DNA of 53,340 nucleotides from JADJAH01 sp964615795 (GCA_964615795.1 CAZTQR010000016.1:1-53340), one strand, 5' to 3'; positions 44,482-53,340 are shown, counted from the stretch's first letter. The notes: generated from the sequence alone by a model not told the origin. Translations and numbers: made by a program.

Positions 44482-45542
44482 AAAAGAGGGTTGTAAAAGG
44501 AATGAAAGATAAACCCAATGTGCTATTGCTTTGGGAAGCTGACGCTAAGCTGAAGCGGCATCTTTCACAGAAGGTTGGTTCGCGGGTGAATCTGGTCTTT
44601 ATGGACAATAGATCTGAAAAGAGAAAAGAAGAGCTCTTCGGAAATGCAGATGCAGTGATAGGATGGAGGGCGAAAAAGGAACTGCTGTTCTCTGCCCGAA
44701 AGCTGAAACTATTCATAAATCCGGGTACAGGGATCAAGCACCATATTGAAACATTCCGGGAACTGAACAAGGTCAGAAAGGTAAAGCTTGTCAACGGGCA
44801 CGGACACTCTTATGCCACGGCTCAGCATGCTGTTGCTATGCTGCTTGCTCTTGCCAACAGGCTGGTGATGCACCACAACTGGATGCAAAGCGGAATATGG
44901 AGAACAAGCGACGACAAGGATATGTTCAGCGCATCGGTGCTTCTCAAGAACAGGAAAATCGGTCTGCTTGGATACGGCGCGATCAACTCAAAAGTGCACC
45001 GGTTCCTTTCCGGCTTCAGCAACAGCTTCAATATTTGCAAGCGAAGGCTAAGCCCGCTTGCACCAAGAAAGCAAATTGACGGCTCGGGCAATCCCGTTAA
45101 TCTGTACAGCTTTGACGAACTTCACGGATTCCTGAAGAATTCAGATGTTCTCATGATTGCAGTTCCCCACACAGGTATGACGGAAAACATGATCGGGGCA
45201 AGGGAGCTTAGACTGCTCGGCAAAGATTCGTTGCTTGTTAATGTTGCAAGAGGAAAGATCGTGAATGAGAAAGCTCTTTACAGCGCGCTCGAAAAGAATG
45301 TGATCGGGGGCGCTGCGATTGACGTGTGGTATAATTACAGTCCGGCCAAAGACCGCAAAGGCAGGGAATATCCGTACTCTCACAAATTCCACAATCTCAG
45401 CAATATCATCATGTCACCGCACCGTGCGGCATCTCCGTTCGGTGATCTTGAAAGATGGGATGAAGTGATCGAAAACCTCCTTCGGCTGGCTGACGGAAAA
45501 AGGAGCTTCATCAATGAAGTGGACCTTAACTCAGAATACTGA
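44478..45542 (+). CDS. D-isomer-specific 2-hydroxyacid dehydrogenase-like protein
   Basis: The 354 residues fit the NAD-dependent 2-hydroxyacid dehydrogenase family. The Rossmann loop is IGLLGYGAINSKV near residue 160; VNVARGKIV holds the substrate-binding Arg and MSPHRAASP the catalytic His. The Glu usually found in the D-V-F-x-x-E-P segment is not obvious: the text is DVWYNYSPAKDRKGREYPYS. An uncharacterised branch with DVWYNY is known to me, so this may be a subfamily trait. It is coupled to the small gene at 44038 and converges on the ABC transporter. Substrate unknown. Confidence 0.82.
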   Translation: MKKRVVKGMKDKPNVLLLWEADAKLKRHLSQKVGSRVNLVFMDNRSEKRKEELFGNADAVIGWRAKKELLFSARKLKLFINPGTGIKHHIETFRELNKVRKVKLVNGHGHSYATAQHAVAMLLALANRLVMHHNWMQSGIWRTSDDKDMFSASVLLKNRKIGLLGYGAINSKVHRFLSGFSNSFNICKRRLSPLAPRKQIDGSGNPVNLYSFDELHGFLKNSDVLMIAVPHTGMTENMIGARELRLLGKDSLLVNVARGKIVNEKALYSALEKNVIGGAAIDVWYNYSPAKDRKGREYPYSHKFHNLSNIIMSPHRAASPFGDLERWDEVIENLLRLADGKRSFINEVDLNSEY

Positions 45543-45556
45543 TTTTTAATGCGGTA

Positions 45557-47335
45557 TCAGTTTGAACTGAATACAGCCCGGCTTCCCGAAGATGACTTTC
45601 GTTCTCCGATTTGCTGCCTCCACATTGCATAGTACAGGCCTTTTTGCTCGAGAAGTTCTTCGTGCCTGCCGGATTCCACAATATCACCAAGCTCAAGCAC
45701 ATAGATCTTGTCCGAATGCATGATGGTGGAAAGCCTGTGAGCGATCATGATGGTGATATGATCGCGTTCCTCAGTAATAGTCCGAATTGTTTTGTTAATG
45801 CCTTCCTCTGTGATGGAATCCAGAGCTGAAGTGGCTTCGTCAAAGATCAGCATGTCCGGCTTTCTCAGCAGGGCTCTGGCAATGGAAAGACGCTGTTTCT
45901 CACCGCCCGAAACCTTCACGCCGCCCTCTCCAATCACTGTGTCAAGCCCTTTGTCTGCGCGGGCCAGCAGAGTATCGCAGGCGGCTTTCCTAAGCACATC
46001 GTAGCACTCTTCGTCAGTTGCTTTCGGATTAACGAACAGCAGGTTCTCACGGATTGTGCCGGAAAACAGTTGAGTGTCCTGCGAAACAAATCCGATCTTC
46101 TCGCGAAGGTCATCAAGGTCAAGCTTGTCGTAGTTGACTTTGTTGTACAGTATCTTTCCTCTTTCCGGACGGTACAGCCCGAGCAGAAGCTTGACAAGTG
46201 TCGTCTTTCCCGAACCTGAAGGCCCTACGAATGCAATTGTGTCGCCTGATTCGAGGCCGAATGAAATGTCGCTCAATGCATATGTGGTGGATGACTGATG
46301 CCGGAATGAAACATTTTCAAAAACCAGCTTATCAACTTTGCTTATCTTTACCGGATCAAGAGGTTTAGGGTCGGCCGGAATGCTCATGATCTCTTTGAAT
46401 TTCCCGAGCGACACTTCGGCTTCCCTGTAAATATTCAGAATATTGCCAAGCTCCTGAAGAGGGCCGAAAATGAAGAAAGAATAAATGAACAGTGTGAAGA
46501 ACTGTCCCGTAGTTATCTTCTGAGTGAAGATCAGATACATCATCAGGAGAAGAATTCCGGTGCGCAGCAAATTGACGATTGTACCCTGAATGAAACTGAG
46601 GCTTCTTATGTATTTAACCTTCTTCAGCTCAAGTTTCAGGATCTTGTTGGTCGTTCCGTTGAGCCTGCTGATCTCCTGCGATGACAGCCCTAGGCTCTTT
46701 ACCAGCTCTATGTTTCTCAGCGACTCCGTAGTTGAGCCGGCCAGGTCTGTAGTTTCTGCAACTATTGTTTTTTGGATGTCCTTGATCTTCCTTCCGAATG
46801 ATGAACTCAGCCATCCGATAAGAGGAATCGCCATAAGATATACAGGTGCGATTATCCAGTGAACTGAGAATGCATAGATGCCGACAAAGATTATGCCGAC
46901 GATAGAAGTGAACAGGATATTAATGGATGCCGAGATGAGGCGTTCCGAATCTGCTCTTACCTTTTGCAGAATTCCCAGTGTCTGGCCGCTTCTCTGGTCT
47001 TCAAAAACAGAATAGGGAAGTTTGAGCGAGTGGCTTATGCCGTCGGAGTAGATCTTCGCTCCGAGTTTCTGCGTAACAACATTGATATAATAATCCTGGA
47101 AGTTCTTTGCAATGCGCGAGATCAGCGCCGCTCCGACAGACAGTGAAAGCAGGAAGCCCACACCGCGGAAGAACTCTCCCGTTGAATACTCGGTGAACTT
47201 GGTTGCGTAATCATCAATAACATGTCTGAAGATCGCAGGGTCAAGTAGAGAGAACACCTGATTTACGGCCGCAAGCGCCAGGGATGCCGCAATGATGCCT
47301 TTATAGTCCTTCAGATAATTGAGCAGAATTTTCAT
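45557..47335 (-). CDS. ABC exporter, fused membrane and ATPase domains (MsbA-like)
   Basis: A 592-residue half-transporter that works as a dimer in the inner membrane. Residues about 1-310 hold six membrane helices. The ATPase half has GPSGSGKTTLVKLL (Walker A, near 372), the Q-loop in GFVSQDTQLFSG, SGGEKQRLSIARALL (signature), MLIFDEATSALD (Walker B) and MIAHRLSTIMHSD (H-loop). It resembles lipid A or multidrug exporters; the substrate cannot be told. It is transcribed alone, convergent with the dehydrogenase at 44478 and divergent from the peptidase at 47478. Confidence 0.92.
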   Translation of the reverse strand: MKILLNYLKDYKGIIAASLALAAVNQVFSLLDPAIFRHVIDDYATKFTEYSTGEFFRGVGFLLSLSVGAALISRIAKNFQDYYINVVTQKLGAKIYSDGISHSLKLPYSVFEDQRSGQTLGILQKVRADSERLISASINILFTSIVGIIFVGIYAFSVHWIIAPVYLMAIPLIGWLSSSFGRKIKDIQKTIVAETTDLAGSTTESLRNIELVKSLGLSSQEISRLNGTTNKILKLELKKVKYIRSLSFIQGTIVNLLRTGILLLMMYLIFTQKITTGQFFTLFIYSFFIFGPLQELGNILNIYREAEVSLGKFKEIMSIPADPKPLDPVKISKVDKLVFENVSFRHQSSTTYALSDISFGLESGDTIAFVGPSGSGKTTLVKLLLGLYRPERGKILYNKVNYDKLDLDDLREKIGFVSQDTQLFSGTIRENLLFVNPKATDEECYDVLRKAACDTLLARADKGLDTVIGEGGVKVSGGEKQRLSIARALLRKPDMLIFDEATSALDSITEEGINKTIRTITEERDHITIMIAHRLSTIMHSDKIYVLELGDIVESGRHEELLEQKGLYYAMWRQQIGERKSSSGSRAVFSSN

Positions 47336-47418
47336 TCGGCAAATTAGCTGTACTCATTCAGTAATTCAACTGATGTAATTGACGCAGTCCCGCCACATCA
47401 ATCAACTGATCCAATGAA

Positions 47419-47448
47419 TTGAATATCCTGGCTGATTTGAGTAATTTG
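47419..47448 (+). promoter_or_regulatory. Promoter for the M24 peptidase gene
   Basis: TTG (47419-47421), 20-base spacer, TAATTTG (47442-47448). The layout and the flanking TTGAAT and TTTGC match the element before purN. Transcription would start about 25 bases ahead of ATG 47478. Confidence 0.55.
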
Positions 47449-47477
47449 CCGATTAATCATACAGACAGGACTTGAAA

Positions 47478-48545
47478 ATGGACCGTGCAGGCGAACTTGA
47501 GAGGAAGATTGAAGTTGCGGGAATTGATGCATTCCTGATAAAGAAACTGCCAAACATAAGATACCTTTGCGGATTCTCCGGAAGCGCAGGCGTAGTTCTT
47601 TTCACACGCAATTCAAGGTATTTTATCAGTGATTTCCGATATAAGACGCAGTCTGCCGCTGAGGTGGACCCATCCTACAAGGTCATCATATACACTCAGA
47701 ACTCCCTCAACTTTCTCAATGACCTTATCCCCGATAATCAGCTGAAGAAAATTGGATTTGAAGCCGACTTCATGACCTATGCGGAAGCAGAGAGCCTGAA
47801 AAAGTCTTTTTCGGAAACAGGGTTCGTTCCTTTTGAGAATTTTGTGGAAAGCATTACTGTAAAGAAGAATCAGCAGGAAATAGAACTGACGAAGAAAGCT
47901 GTGGCAATCACCGACAAGGTCTTTGCAGAGCTTCTTGAAATTATAAAGCCCGGCATGACAGAGAGGCAGGTTGCGGCTCACATCTCGTTTCTTCACAAAA
48001 TGCACGGCGCAGACGGGGATTCGTTTGATGCGATCGTAGCGGCAGGCGAGAGAAGCGCGTTTCCCCATGCAAGGCCGACTGACAGAGTCATAAATAAAGG
48101 CGAACTTCTCAAGCTCGACTTCGGATGCACAGTTCAGGGGATGAAATCTGACATGACGCGGACGATTGCTGTCGGTCCGGTGAGTGAAGAATGCAAAAAG
48201 ATCTATGACATCGTTAAGGAAGCACAGCAGAGGGCGCTTGCAAGCGTGAAAGCCGGAATCAATGCCAGGGAAGTTGACTCAGTTGCACGTGATTTCATAA
48301 GGGAAAAGGGTTACGGCGGCAACTTCGGGCACGGCCTCGGCCACGGGCTTGGCTATGACATTCACGAAAAGCCTGCCCTGAATGAAAGGGCGGATTATGT
48401 TCTGGAAGAGAATAACATTATCACAATTGAGCCCGGTATTTATGTTGAAGGGCTTGGCGGAGTGAGGATCGAGGATGATGTGATAGTTACTAAGGAAGGA
48501 TGTGAGATACTGAATACATCACCCAAAGACCTTATAACCATCTGA
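47478..48545 (+). CDS. Xaa-Pro peptidase, M24 family
   Basis: A metal-dependent peptidase that removes residues next to proline. The 355 residues have a creatinase-like N-terminal domain (1 to about 125) and a pita-bread catalytic domain with the five metal ligands: two Asp in LDFGCTVQGMKSDMTRT, His in GHGLGHGLGYDIHE, Glu in IEPGIYVEG and Glu in RIEDDV. I chose ATG 47478 because ACAGGA ends 7 bases before it; a TTG at 47472 sits too close to that site. Aminopeptidase P and prolidase branches are both possible. Confidence 0.92.
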   Translation: MDRAGELERKIEVAGIDAFLIKKLPNIRYLCGFSGSAGVVLFTRNSRYFISDFRYKTQSAAEVDPSYKVIIYTQNSLNFLNDLIPDNQLKKIGFEADFMTYAEAESLKKSFSETGFVPFENFVESITVKKNQQEIELTKKAVAITDKVFAELLEIIKPGMTERQVAAHISFLHKMHGADGDSFDAIVAAGERSAFPHARPTDRVINKGELLKLDFGCTVQGMKSDMTRTIAVGPVSEECKKIYDIVKEAQQRALASVKAGINAREVDSVARDFIREKGYGGNFGHGLGHGLGYDIHEKPALNERADYVLEENNIITIEPGIYVEGLGGVRIEDDVIVTKEGCEILNTSPKDLITI

Positions 48546-48590
48546 TCAAGTTGAAAACAAAGTACGGCAAACAAATCCCCGGAAATTCCA

Positions 48591-49865
48591 TTGAATAAAG
48601 TACTGATAGTTTCGTATTACTTTCCTCCTATGGGAATGGGCGGCGTTCAGCGTACATTGAAGTTTGCCAAATACCTTCGCGATTTTGGCTGGGAGCCGGT
48701 CGTGCTTACCGACAGTCCTAAAAAATACTACGCCGTGGATTCGTATCTGCTGGATGAGGCGGTCAGGTCAGGCATAAAGATCGAAAGGACCGGCGAGCCG
48801 ATAAACGATGCGTCCAAGATCACGGTAACTGTTCCGAACGAGAGGTTCAGAAAATTGCTCAGCAAGGGCGCGCAGTTCTTCCTTATTCCGGATAACAAGA
48901 AGTTCTGGAAGAAGAAGGCATTGAAGAAGGCTGATGAGATATGGGAAAAGTACGGCGGGTTCAATGTGGTGTACGCAACGGCGCCTCCCTATACTGACTT
49001 TCTCATTGGCCAGGAGATAAAGGCAAAGTATAAGGTCCCGCTCGTAATTGATTACAGGGATGCGTGGGTTGACAGCCCTGTGCTTAACTATTACCCCACA
49101 CCCTTTCACAAGATGTCAAACATGAGGCTTGAGAAAGGTGTGCTGAAAGATGCAAACAAGATCTTCACAACTAACCGGCGGGTCAAGGAACTGATTATAT
49201 CGCGTTATCAGAATATTGACTATAACGAAGTGAAGATACTTCCGCACGGATTCGATTCTGAAGACTTCAGAAATGCAAAGAGCGGTGAGCTTCCGCCAAA
49301 GCCAAAGATGAGGATAACTTACTCCGGAAGTTTCTATACAAGAAATCCGAAGTTCTATCTCGAAGCGATCAGCAAATTCTTCATAAAGTATCCTGAGCTG
49401 AAAAGAGAAGTTGAGTTCTGCATTGTCGGAGTTGCTTCGAAGGATTTCACTTCAATGACTAAGAACCTCGGAATAGACGGATTTGTGAATGTTACAGGCT
49501 ACGTTGATCATCTGACATGTGTAAAATATCTTATTGCATCAGATGTCCTTTTCTTCATGATCAGCAGGGGTGAAAATGATGATGCCGCAATGCCCGGAAA
49601 AGTCGGCGAATATATCGGAAGCAGGAAGAACATCATAGCCTGCGTTCCGGAAGGTGTTACAAAGAAGATGCTTGAGAAATATGATGCCGTTACATTTGCC
49701 GGTGAAGATCCTGCTGAGCTCATGGAGATATTTCATGACTATTACCGGATGTACAAAGAAGGGCGCCTGCCTGTGCCGAATGAGGAAATGATCCAGCAGT
49801 ATGACCGCAAAGACCTCACCTACGAACTTGCAAAGGAGCTTAACCTGCTTGTTGATATTGAGTAA
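48591..49865 (+). CDS. Glycosyltransferase, GT-B fold (GT4-like)
   Basis: The 424 residues begin VLIVSYYFPPMGMGGVQRTL with the usual Gly-rich donor-domain entry, followed by KFAKYLRDFGWEPVVLT. The C-terminal half has ILPHGFDSEDF, ITYSGSFY, and the nucleotide-sugar motif around AAMPGKVGEYIGSRKNIIA with the conserved Glu. Such enzymes build polysaccharides or glycolipids; the sugar and acceptor are unknown. The start is TTG at 48591. galE, which supplies UDP-galactose, lies two genes downstream. Confidence 0.87.
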   Translation: MNKVLIVSYYFPPMGMGGVQRTLKFAKYLRDFGWEPVVLTDSPKKYYAVDSYLLDEAVRSGIKIERTGEPINDASKITVTVPNERFRKLLSKGAQFFLIPDNKKFWKKKALKKADEIWEKYGGFNVVYATAPPYTDFLIGQEIKAKYKVPLVIDYRDAWVDSPVLNYYPTPFHKMSNMRLEKGVLKDANKIFTTNRRVKELIISRYQNIDYNEVKILPHGFDSEDFRNAKSGELPPKPKMRITYSGSFYTRNPKFYLEAISKFFIKYPELKREVEFCIVGVASKDFTSMTKNLGIDGFVNVTGYVDHLTCVKYLIASDVLFFMISRGENDDAAMPGKVGEYIGSRKNIIACVPEGVTKKMLEKYDAVTFAGEDPAELMEIFHDYYRMYKEGRLPVPNEEMIQQYDRKDLTYELAKELNLLVDIE

Positions 49866-49883
49866 CGATCCCGCATTTTCAAA

Positions 49884-51182
49884 ATGAAGATATTGCTTAT
49901 CGGGAGCGGAGGCAGGGAGAACGCTCTTGCATGGAAAATATCAACCTCAAAATCATTCTCAGATTCTGAATCCGAACTCTTCTGCGCGCCCGGAAATCCG
50001 GGAATGGCAAAATTCGGAAAATGCATTGAGATAATGGCGGATGATACTGATGCGATCTGCGCTCTTGCTGTGGAAGCCGGCATTGAGCTTGTCGTGATCG
50101 GTCCTGAGGTACCGCTTGCACTTGGTCTTGCAGATAAGCTCAGATCATTGGGCATGCTTGTCTTTGGACCGGACAGAAATGCGGCTGAAATTGAATCGAG
50201 CAAGATCTTTGCCAAGGAGCTGATGAAGAAGCACGGTATTCCCACCGCACGGTTCAGCCGTTTCGGCAGACTGGACGAAGAGGATGCGAAGGCATTCATT
50301 GGAAATTCCGGGTTGCCTCTCGTCTTTAAGGCCGACGGACTGGCTTCGGGTAAGGGAGTGATCATTGCAGAGACAATGACTGAAGCTGAGTCTGCACTTC
50401 ATGAGATGGTCTCGGAAGATTCTTTCGGCAAGGCCTCAGACAAATTCATAATAGAAGAATATCTCGAAGGTGAAGAGGTATCTGTGTTTTGCATAACAGA
50501 CGGAGATAGTTTTGTGCTTCTGCCTTTCTCTCAGGATCACAAACGCGCCGGAGAAGGTGAAACGGGGAAGAACACCGGTGGGATGGGAGCTGTGGCGCCG
50601 GTAAAAAAGTTCATGTCGGTTGATCTGGAAAAAAAGATCTGCGAAAGGATCATTGAGCCGGTTCTGAAGGCAATGAGAGATGAAGGAAGAAAATTCTCGG
50701 GATGCCTTTACTGCGGGCTTATGATCTGCAATGGCGAACCTTTTGTAGTGGAGTTCAATTGCAGGTTCGGCGATCCGGAAACGCAGTCCGTACTTCCCCT
50801 CATCAGTTCAGACTTTCTCGAATTGCTCATCGCTTCAGCCTCAGGCAAGCTAAGGCAATATACAATTGAAACAAATGGATTGTATTCATGCTGTGTTGTG
50901 GCTGCTTCAGGAGGATATCCGGGCGATTTCAGAAAAGGAGCGGAAATTCATGGATTGGATGAAGCTGAGGAAATTGCGCTTGTCTTTCATTCAGGCACAA
51001 AAACGGAAGGCAGTGAATTGAAGACATCCGGAGGAAGGGTGCTTTCTGTTGTAGGACTTTCAGAGCATTCTGTTGATGATGCCGCAAGGAAGGCATACGA
51101 AGCGCTATCGCGGATCGGGTTTGAATCAATGTATTTCAGAAAAGATATTGGCTGGAGATTAATGGCAAAGGAGAATGCATAA
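49884..51182 (+). CDS. purD: Phosphoribosylamine-glycine ligase PurD
   Basis: PurD makes GAR in purine synthesis, using ATP-grasp chemistry. The 432 residues start MKILLIGSGGRENALAWKI and show PLVFKADGLASGKGV, EEYLEGEEVSVF, LPFSQDHKRAGEGETGKNTG (the ATP-grasp core) and EFNCRFGDPETQ with metal-binding residues. Its stop overlaps the galE start (TAATG). It is separated from purN-purH by 20 kb. Confidence 0.95.
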   Translation: MKILLIGSGGRENALAWKISTSKSFSDSESELFCAPGNPGMAKFGKCIEIMADDTDAICALAVEAGIELVVIGPEVPLALGLADKLRSLGMLVFGPDRNAAEIESSKIFAKELMKKHGIPTARFSRFGRLDEEDAKAFIGNSGLPLVFKADGLASGKGVIIAETMTEAESALHEMVSEDSFGKASDKFIIEEYLEGEEVSVFCITDGDSFVLLPFSQDHKRAGEGETGKNTGGMGAVAPVKKFMSVDLEKKICERIIEPVLKAMRDEGRKFSGCLYCGLMICNGEPFVVEFNCRFGDPETQSVLPLISSDFLELLIASASGKLRQYTIETNGLYSCCVVAASGGYPGDFRKGAEIHGLDEAEEIALVFHSGTKTEGSELKTSGGRVLSVVGLSEHSVDDAARKAYEALSRIGFESMYFRKDIGWRLMAKENA

Positions 51183-52216
51183 TGAACATACTTGTAACAG
51201 GCGGTACAGGCTACATCGGCTCACATACGGTTGTTGAACTTCTTGGATCAGGGCATGACGTTGTGATAGTTGATAATCTTTCAAACTCAAAAGAGTTTGT
51301 AGTTGACAGGATCGAGCAGATCGCCGGAGTCAGGCCTGTATTTGTCAAAGCAGACCTCAGGGATGAAGTTGCGCTCAGAGCCGCTTTTTCAGATCATGGA
51401 AAGATAGATTCGGTAATTCATTTCGCGGCATTCAAGGCAGTCGGCGAGTCGGTAGAGAAGCCGCTACTTTACTATGACAACAACATAACCGGGATGATCA
51501 CATTGCTCAAAGTGATGAATGAATTCGGAATAAACAGCATGGTGTATTCGAGTTCTTGTACGGTTTACGGTGAAGCGGACAAACTTCCGGTTGATGAGCA
51601 AAGCCCTGTAAAGAGAGCAGAATCTCCGTACGGTTATACAAAGCAGGCTGGAGAAAGAATGCTCGAAGATCTGGCCGCATCACGCGGTTTCAACTCCATA
51701 ATTCTTCGATACTTCAATCCGACAGGGGCGCATGATTCATCTCTCATAGGCGAACTGCCGCTTGGAGTTCCGAACAACCTTGTCCCTTACATTACCCAAA
51801 CCGCAATCGGAGAAAGAGAAATACTGACCGTTAACGGAGATGACTATGACACACCCGACGGAACAAACATCCGCGATTATATTCATGTGGTTGACCTTGC
51901 GACAGCGCACCTTCGGGCTCTTGAAAGACTAAGCGGTGGAGAGAATTCGGAAAAGTTTGAGGTCTTCAATCTCGGCACGGGGAGAGGGAACTCTGTCATG
52001 GAAGTGATAAAGACTTTTGAAGATGTTACCGGACTCAAGCTCAATTACCGGATAGGGCCAAGAAGGGCCGGTGATGTTGTCAGCATCTACTCCGACACGA
52101 AAAAGGCAAATGAACAGCTTGGCTGGAAAGCAGAGCGTGATCTTGCCAATATGATGCTCACCTCATGGAACTGGCAGAAGGCAGTGAGCGGGTCAAACGA
52201 AAAGACTAACGGATAA
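51182..52216 (+). CDS. galE: UDP-glucose 4-epimerase
   Basis: GalE interconverts UDP-glucose and UDP-galactose. The 344 residues have the NAD loop VTGGTGYIGSHT at 5-16, VYSSSCTVYGE with the catalytic Ser, YGYTKQAGE with Tyr-x3-Lys, LRYFNPTGAH, and the C-terminal nucleotide-sugar motif RRAGDVVSIYSD. The start codon is shared with the purD stop (TAATG). The glycosyltransferase upstream suggests use in surface polysaccharides. N-acetylated UDP-hexoses may also be accepted. Confidence 0.93.
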   Translation: MNILVTGGTGYIGSHTVVELLGSGHDVVIVDNLSNSKEFVVDRIEQIAGVRPVFVKADLRDEVALRAAFSDHGKIDSVIHFAAFKAVGESVEKPLLYYDNNITGMITLLKVMNEFGINSMVYSSSCTVYGEADKLPVDEQSPVKRAESPYGYTKQAGERMLEDLAASRGFNSIILRYFNPTGAHDSSLIGELPLGVPNNLVPYITQTAIGEREILTVNGDDYDTPDGTNIRDYIHVVDLATAHLRALERLSGGENSEKFEVFNLGTGRGNSVMEVIKTFEDVTGLKLNYRIGPRRAGDVVSIYSDTKKANEQLGWKAERDLANMMLTSWNWQKAVSGSNEKTNG

Positions 52217-52219
52217 ATT

Positions 52220-53158
52220 TTGAACGATACAGAATTGCTTGTAAACGGAGTGCTCTCCGCAGACAAGAGAATGATGGCAAAAGCACTCAGCAGGGTTGAG
52301 AATGAAACTTCCGACAGTGAGATTATTCTTCAGAAGTTGTTCAGCCATACCGGTAAGGCTCACAGGATCGGCATTACTGGCCCTCCGGGTGCAGGCAAGT
52401 CTACACTGACAAATAATCTCATAAAGGTTATCACCGGAAAAGGTAAGAAGGTAGGAGTGATAGCAGTTGATCCCACAAGCCCTTTCACTGGAGGTGCTTT
52501 GCTTGGAGACAGGATACGGATGCAGGAGTCCGGGCTTCTTGAGAATGTGTTCATAAGGTCAATGGCAACAAGAGGCAGTCTTGGCGGCTTGTGTAAAAAT
52601 GTAGTTGAAGCCTGCGATGTTCTTGATGCATCCGGTATGGATTTCGTTATCATTGAAACGGTTGGAGTAGGACAGTCTGAACTTGACATTGCGCAAACTG
52701 CTGACACGGTGATAGTGGTTCTTGTTCCGGAATCCGGAGATGCCGTGCAGGCTATGAAAGCCGGGCTTATGGAAATTGCAGACATATTCGTGCTCAATAA
52801 GTCGGAAAGGGAAGGGGCGGACGCAGTTGCCGCAACCATCAAAAACATCATCCACCTTAAGCCCCCCTCTGAAGACGGCTGGATCATTAATGTTCTTAAG
52901 ACCGTAGGAAGCAGGAATGAAGGAACCGAAGAACTTTTTCAGGAGATAATGAAGCACAGGGAACATCTCGAAGCCTCCGGGTATCTTCAGATCCGCAGGA
53001 AGAGGCATTTGGAAAATAAGGTAATAGATCTTGTAAACAACAGGCTCAGAGTGAATTTCTGGGACAAGTCACGAAAGCAGATGCTTGAAAGCCGCTTAGA
53101 CAAGATGATCTCGAAACAGGAGGATCCGTATTCCTTTGTAGAGAGCATTATAAGTTAA
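52220..53158 (+). CDS. meaB: Methylmalonyl-CoA mutase-associated GTPase MeaB
   Basis: MeaB (ArgK family) protects and reloads the B12 cofactor of methylmalonyl-CoA mutase. The 312 residues have GITGPPGAGKST (Walker A, 51-62), VDPTSPFTGGALLGDRIRM (switch region), IIETVGVGQSE (Walker B and switch) and VLNKSERE (guanine specificity). The start is TTG at 52220. It implies an active mutase, matching the catalytic subunit at 4027-5601; the cobalamin-binding subunit is not in the window. Confidence 0.94.
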   Translation: MNDTELLVNGVLSADKRMMAKALSRVENETSDSEIILQKLFSHTGKAHRIGITGPPGAGKSTLTNNLIKVITGKGKKVGVIAVDPTSPFTGGALLGDRIRMQESGLLENVFIRSMATRGSLGGLCKNVVEACDVLDASGMDFVIIETVGVGQSELDIAQTADTVIVVLVPESGDAVQAMKAGLMEIADIFVLNKSEREGADAVAATIKNIIHLKPPSEDGWIINVLKTVGSRNEGTEELFQEIMKHREHLEASGYLQIRRKRHLENKVIDLVNNRLRVNFWDKSRKQMLESRLDKMISKQEDPYSFVESIIS

Positions 53159-53254
53159 GCGCTCAGTACCAAAGTTGAGTAAATTCATTGATTTTCGAGG
53201 CCAAATGCTTTAGCTTAAAAGTTCAAAACAACAAAAAAATCAAAACATACCAAT

Positions 53255-53262
53255 AAAAGGAG
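53255..53262 (+). promoter_or_regulatory. Shine-Dalgarno site of the last gene
   Basis: AAAAGGAG, in the same ATAAAAGGAG context as the site before 20307, lies 12 bases ahead of ATG 53275. Confidence 0.55.
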
Positions 53263-53274
53263 CAATCTTAATAA

Positions 53275-53340
53275 ATGGCAACCAGTAAGCAGGAACAGCA
53301 TCACAATACCGGAATAATGAACAAGATGAGGGACAAGATG
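53275..53340 (+). CDS. Partial gene, possible PpiD-like N-terminus
   Basis: Only 22 codons are visible before the window ends: MATSKQEQHHNTG, then IMNKMRDKM. A strong ribosome site precedes it. The MNKMRDKM segment recalls the short cytoplasmic leader of PpiD/SurA-type membrane-anchored peptidyl-prolyl isomerases, but the membrane helix that would prove it lies outside, so the identity is a guess. Confidence 0.4.
   Translation, partial: MATSKQEQHHNTGIMNKMRDKM

Overview
The window looks like a chromosome segment of an Ignavibacteria-like member of the Bacteroidota/Chlorobi (FCB) group. The reasons are: two secreted proteins end in type IX secretion (T9SS) sorting domains of the 'QNYPNPFNPST' kind; promoters of the Bacteroidota form TTG-N20-TA(n)nTTTG can be seen; Shine-Dalgarno sites are scarce; many genes start with TTG; and a TonB-dependent receptor is present. 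No tRNA, rRNA, transposase or CRISPR array was found.

Layout. (1) 1-3117 is an AT-rich accessory stretch on the minus strand: a type I restriction HsdR that runs off the left edge, a tiny helix-turn-helix ORF, a mostly non-coding gap with an ORF remnant and a hairpin, and a GIY-YIG/T5orf172 protein. (2) 3294-8394 (minus) is a tight lipid/acyl-CoA operon: fabD, a DUF3109 protein, fabG, a small lipoprotein-like gene, the catalytic half of methylmalonyl-CoA mutase, and a second SDR. It is divergent from an acetyl-CoA synthetase (8775-10745, plus). (3) 11347-24993 is a secreted-protein region. Two tandem beta-solenoid paralogues are built on a 183-residue repeat and end, like a third large protein, in a dockerin-like calcium-binding module. 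A PNGase F-like glycosidase with a T9SS domain follows. A helical protein (18532-19965) lies between them on the minus strand. (4) 25205-26122 is an orphan Nmad3-like gene. (5) 26387-35438 is housekeeping: purN-purH, then the rod-shape set mreB-mreC-mreD-mrdA-rodA, then dcd-pyrF. (6) 35538-43959 holds a TonB-dependent receptor, a PcaF-type thiolase, pgsA-pgpA-cinA and a BNR-repeat T9SS protein. (7) 44038-53158 holds a hydroxyacid dehydrogenase pair, an ABC exporter (minus), an M24 peptidase, a glycosyltransferase, purD, galE and the mutase chaperone meaB. A partial gene starts at 53275.

How the genes fit together. FabD/FabG, thiolase, Acs, mutase and MeaB cover fatty-acid synthesis and acyl-CoA/propionate-type carbon flow. 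PurN/H/D and PyrF make nucleotides. MreBCD-PBP2-RodA drive sidewall growth. PgsA-PgpA make phosphatidylglycerol. The large secreted proteins, PNGase F and BNR protein form the exported set. The most unusual items are the exactly periodic solenoid pair, the shared dockerin-like tails used beside T9SS tails, the interleaved stems between a promoter and a secreted-protein gene (20090-20264), the intact PNGase F active site, the Nmad3-like orphan, and three CTTAAG-centred palindromes inside the thiolase gene.
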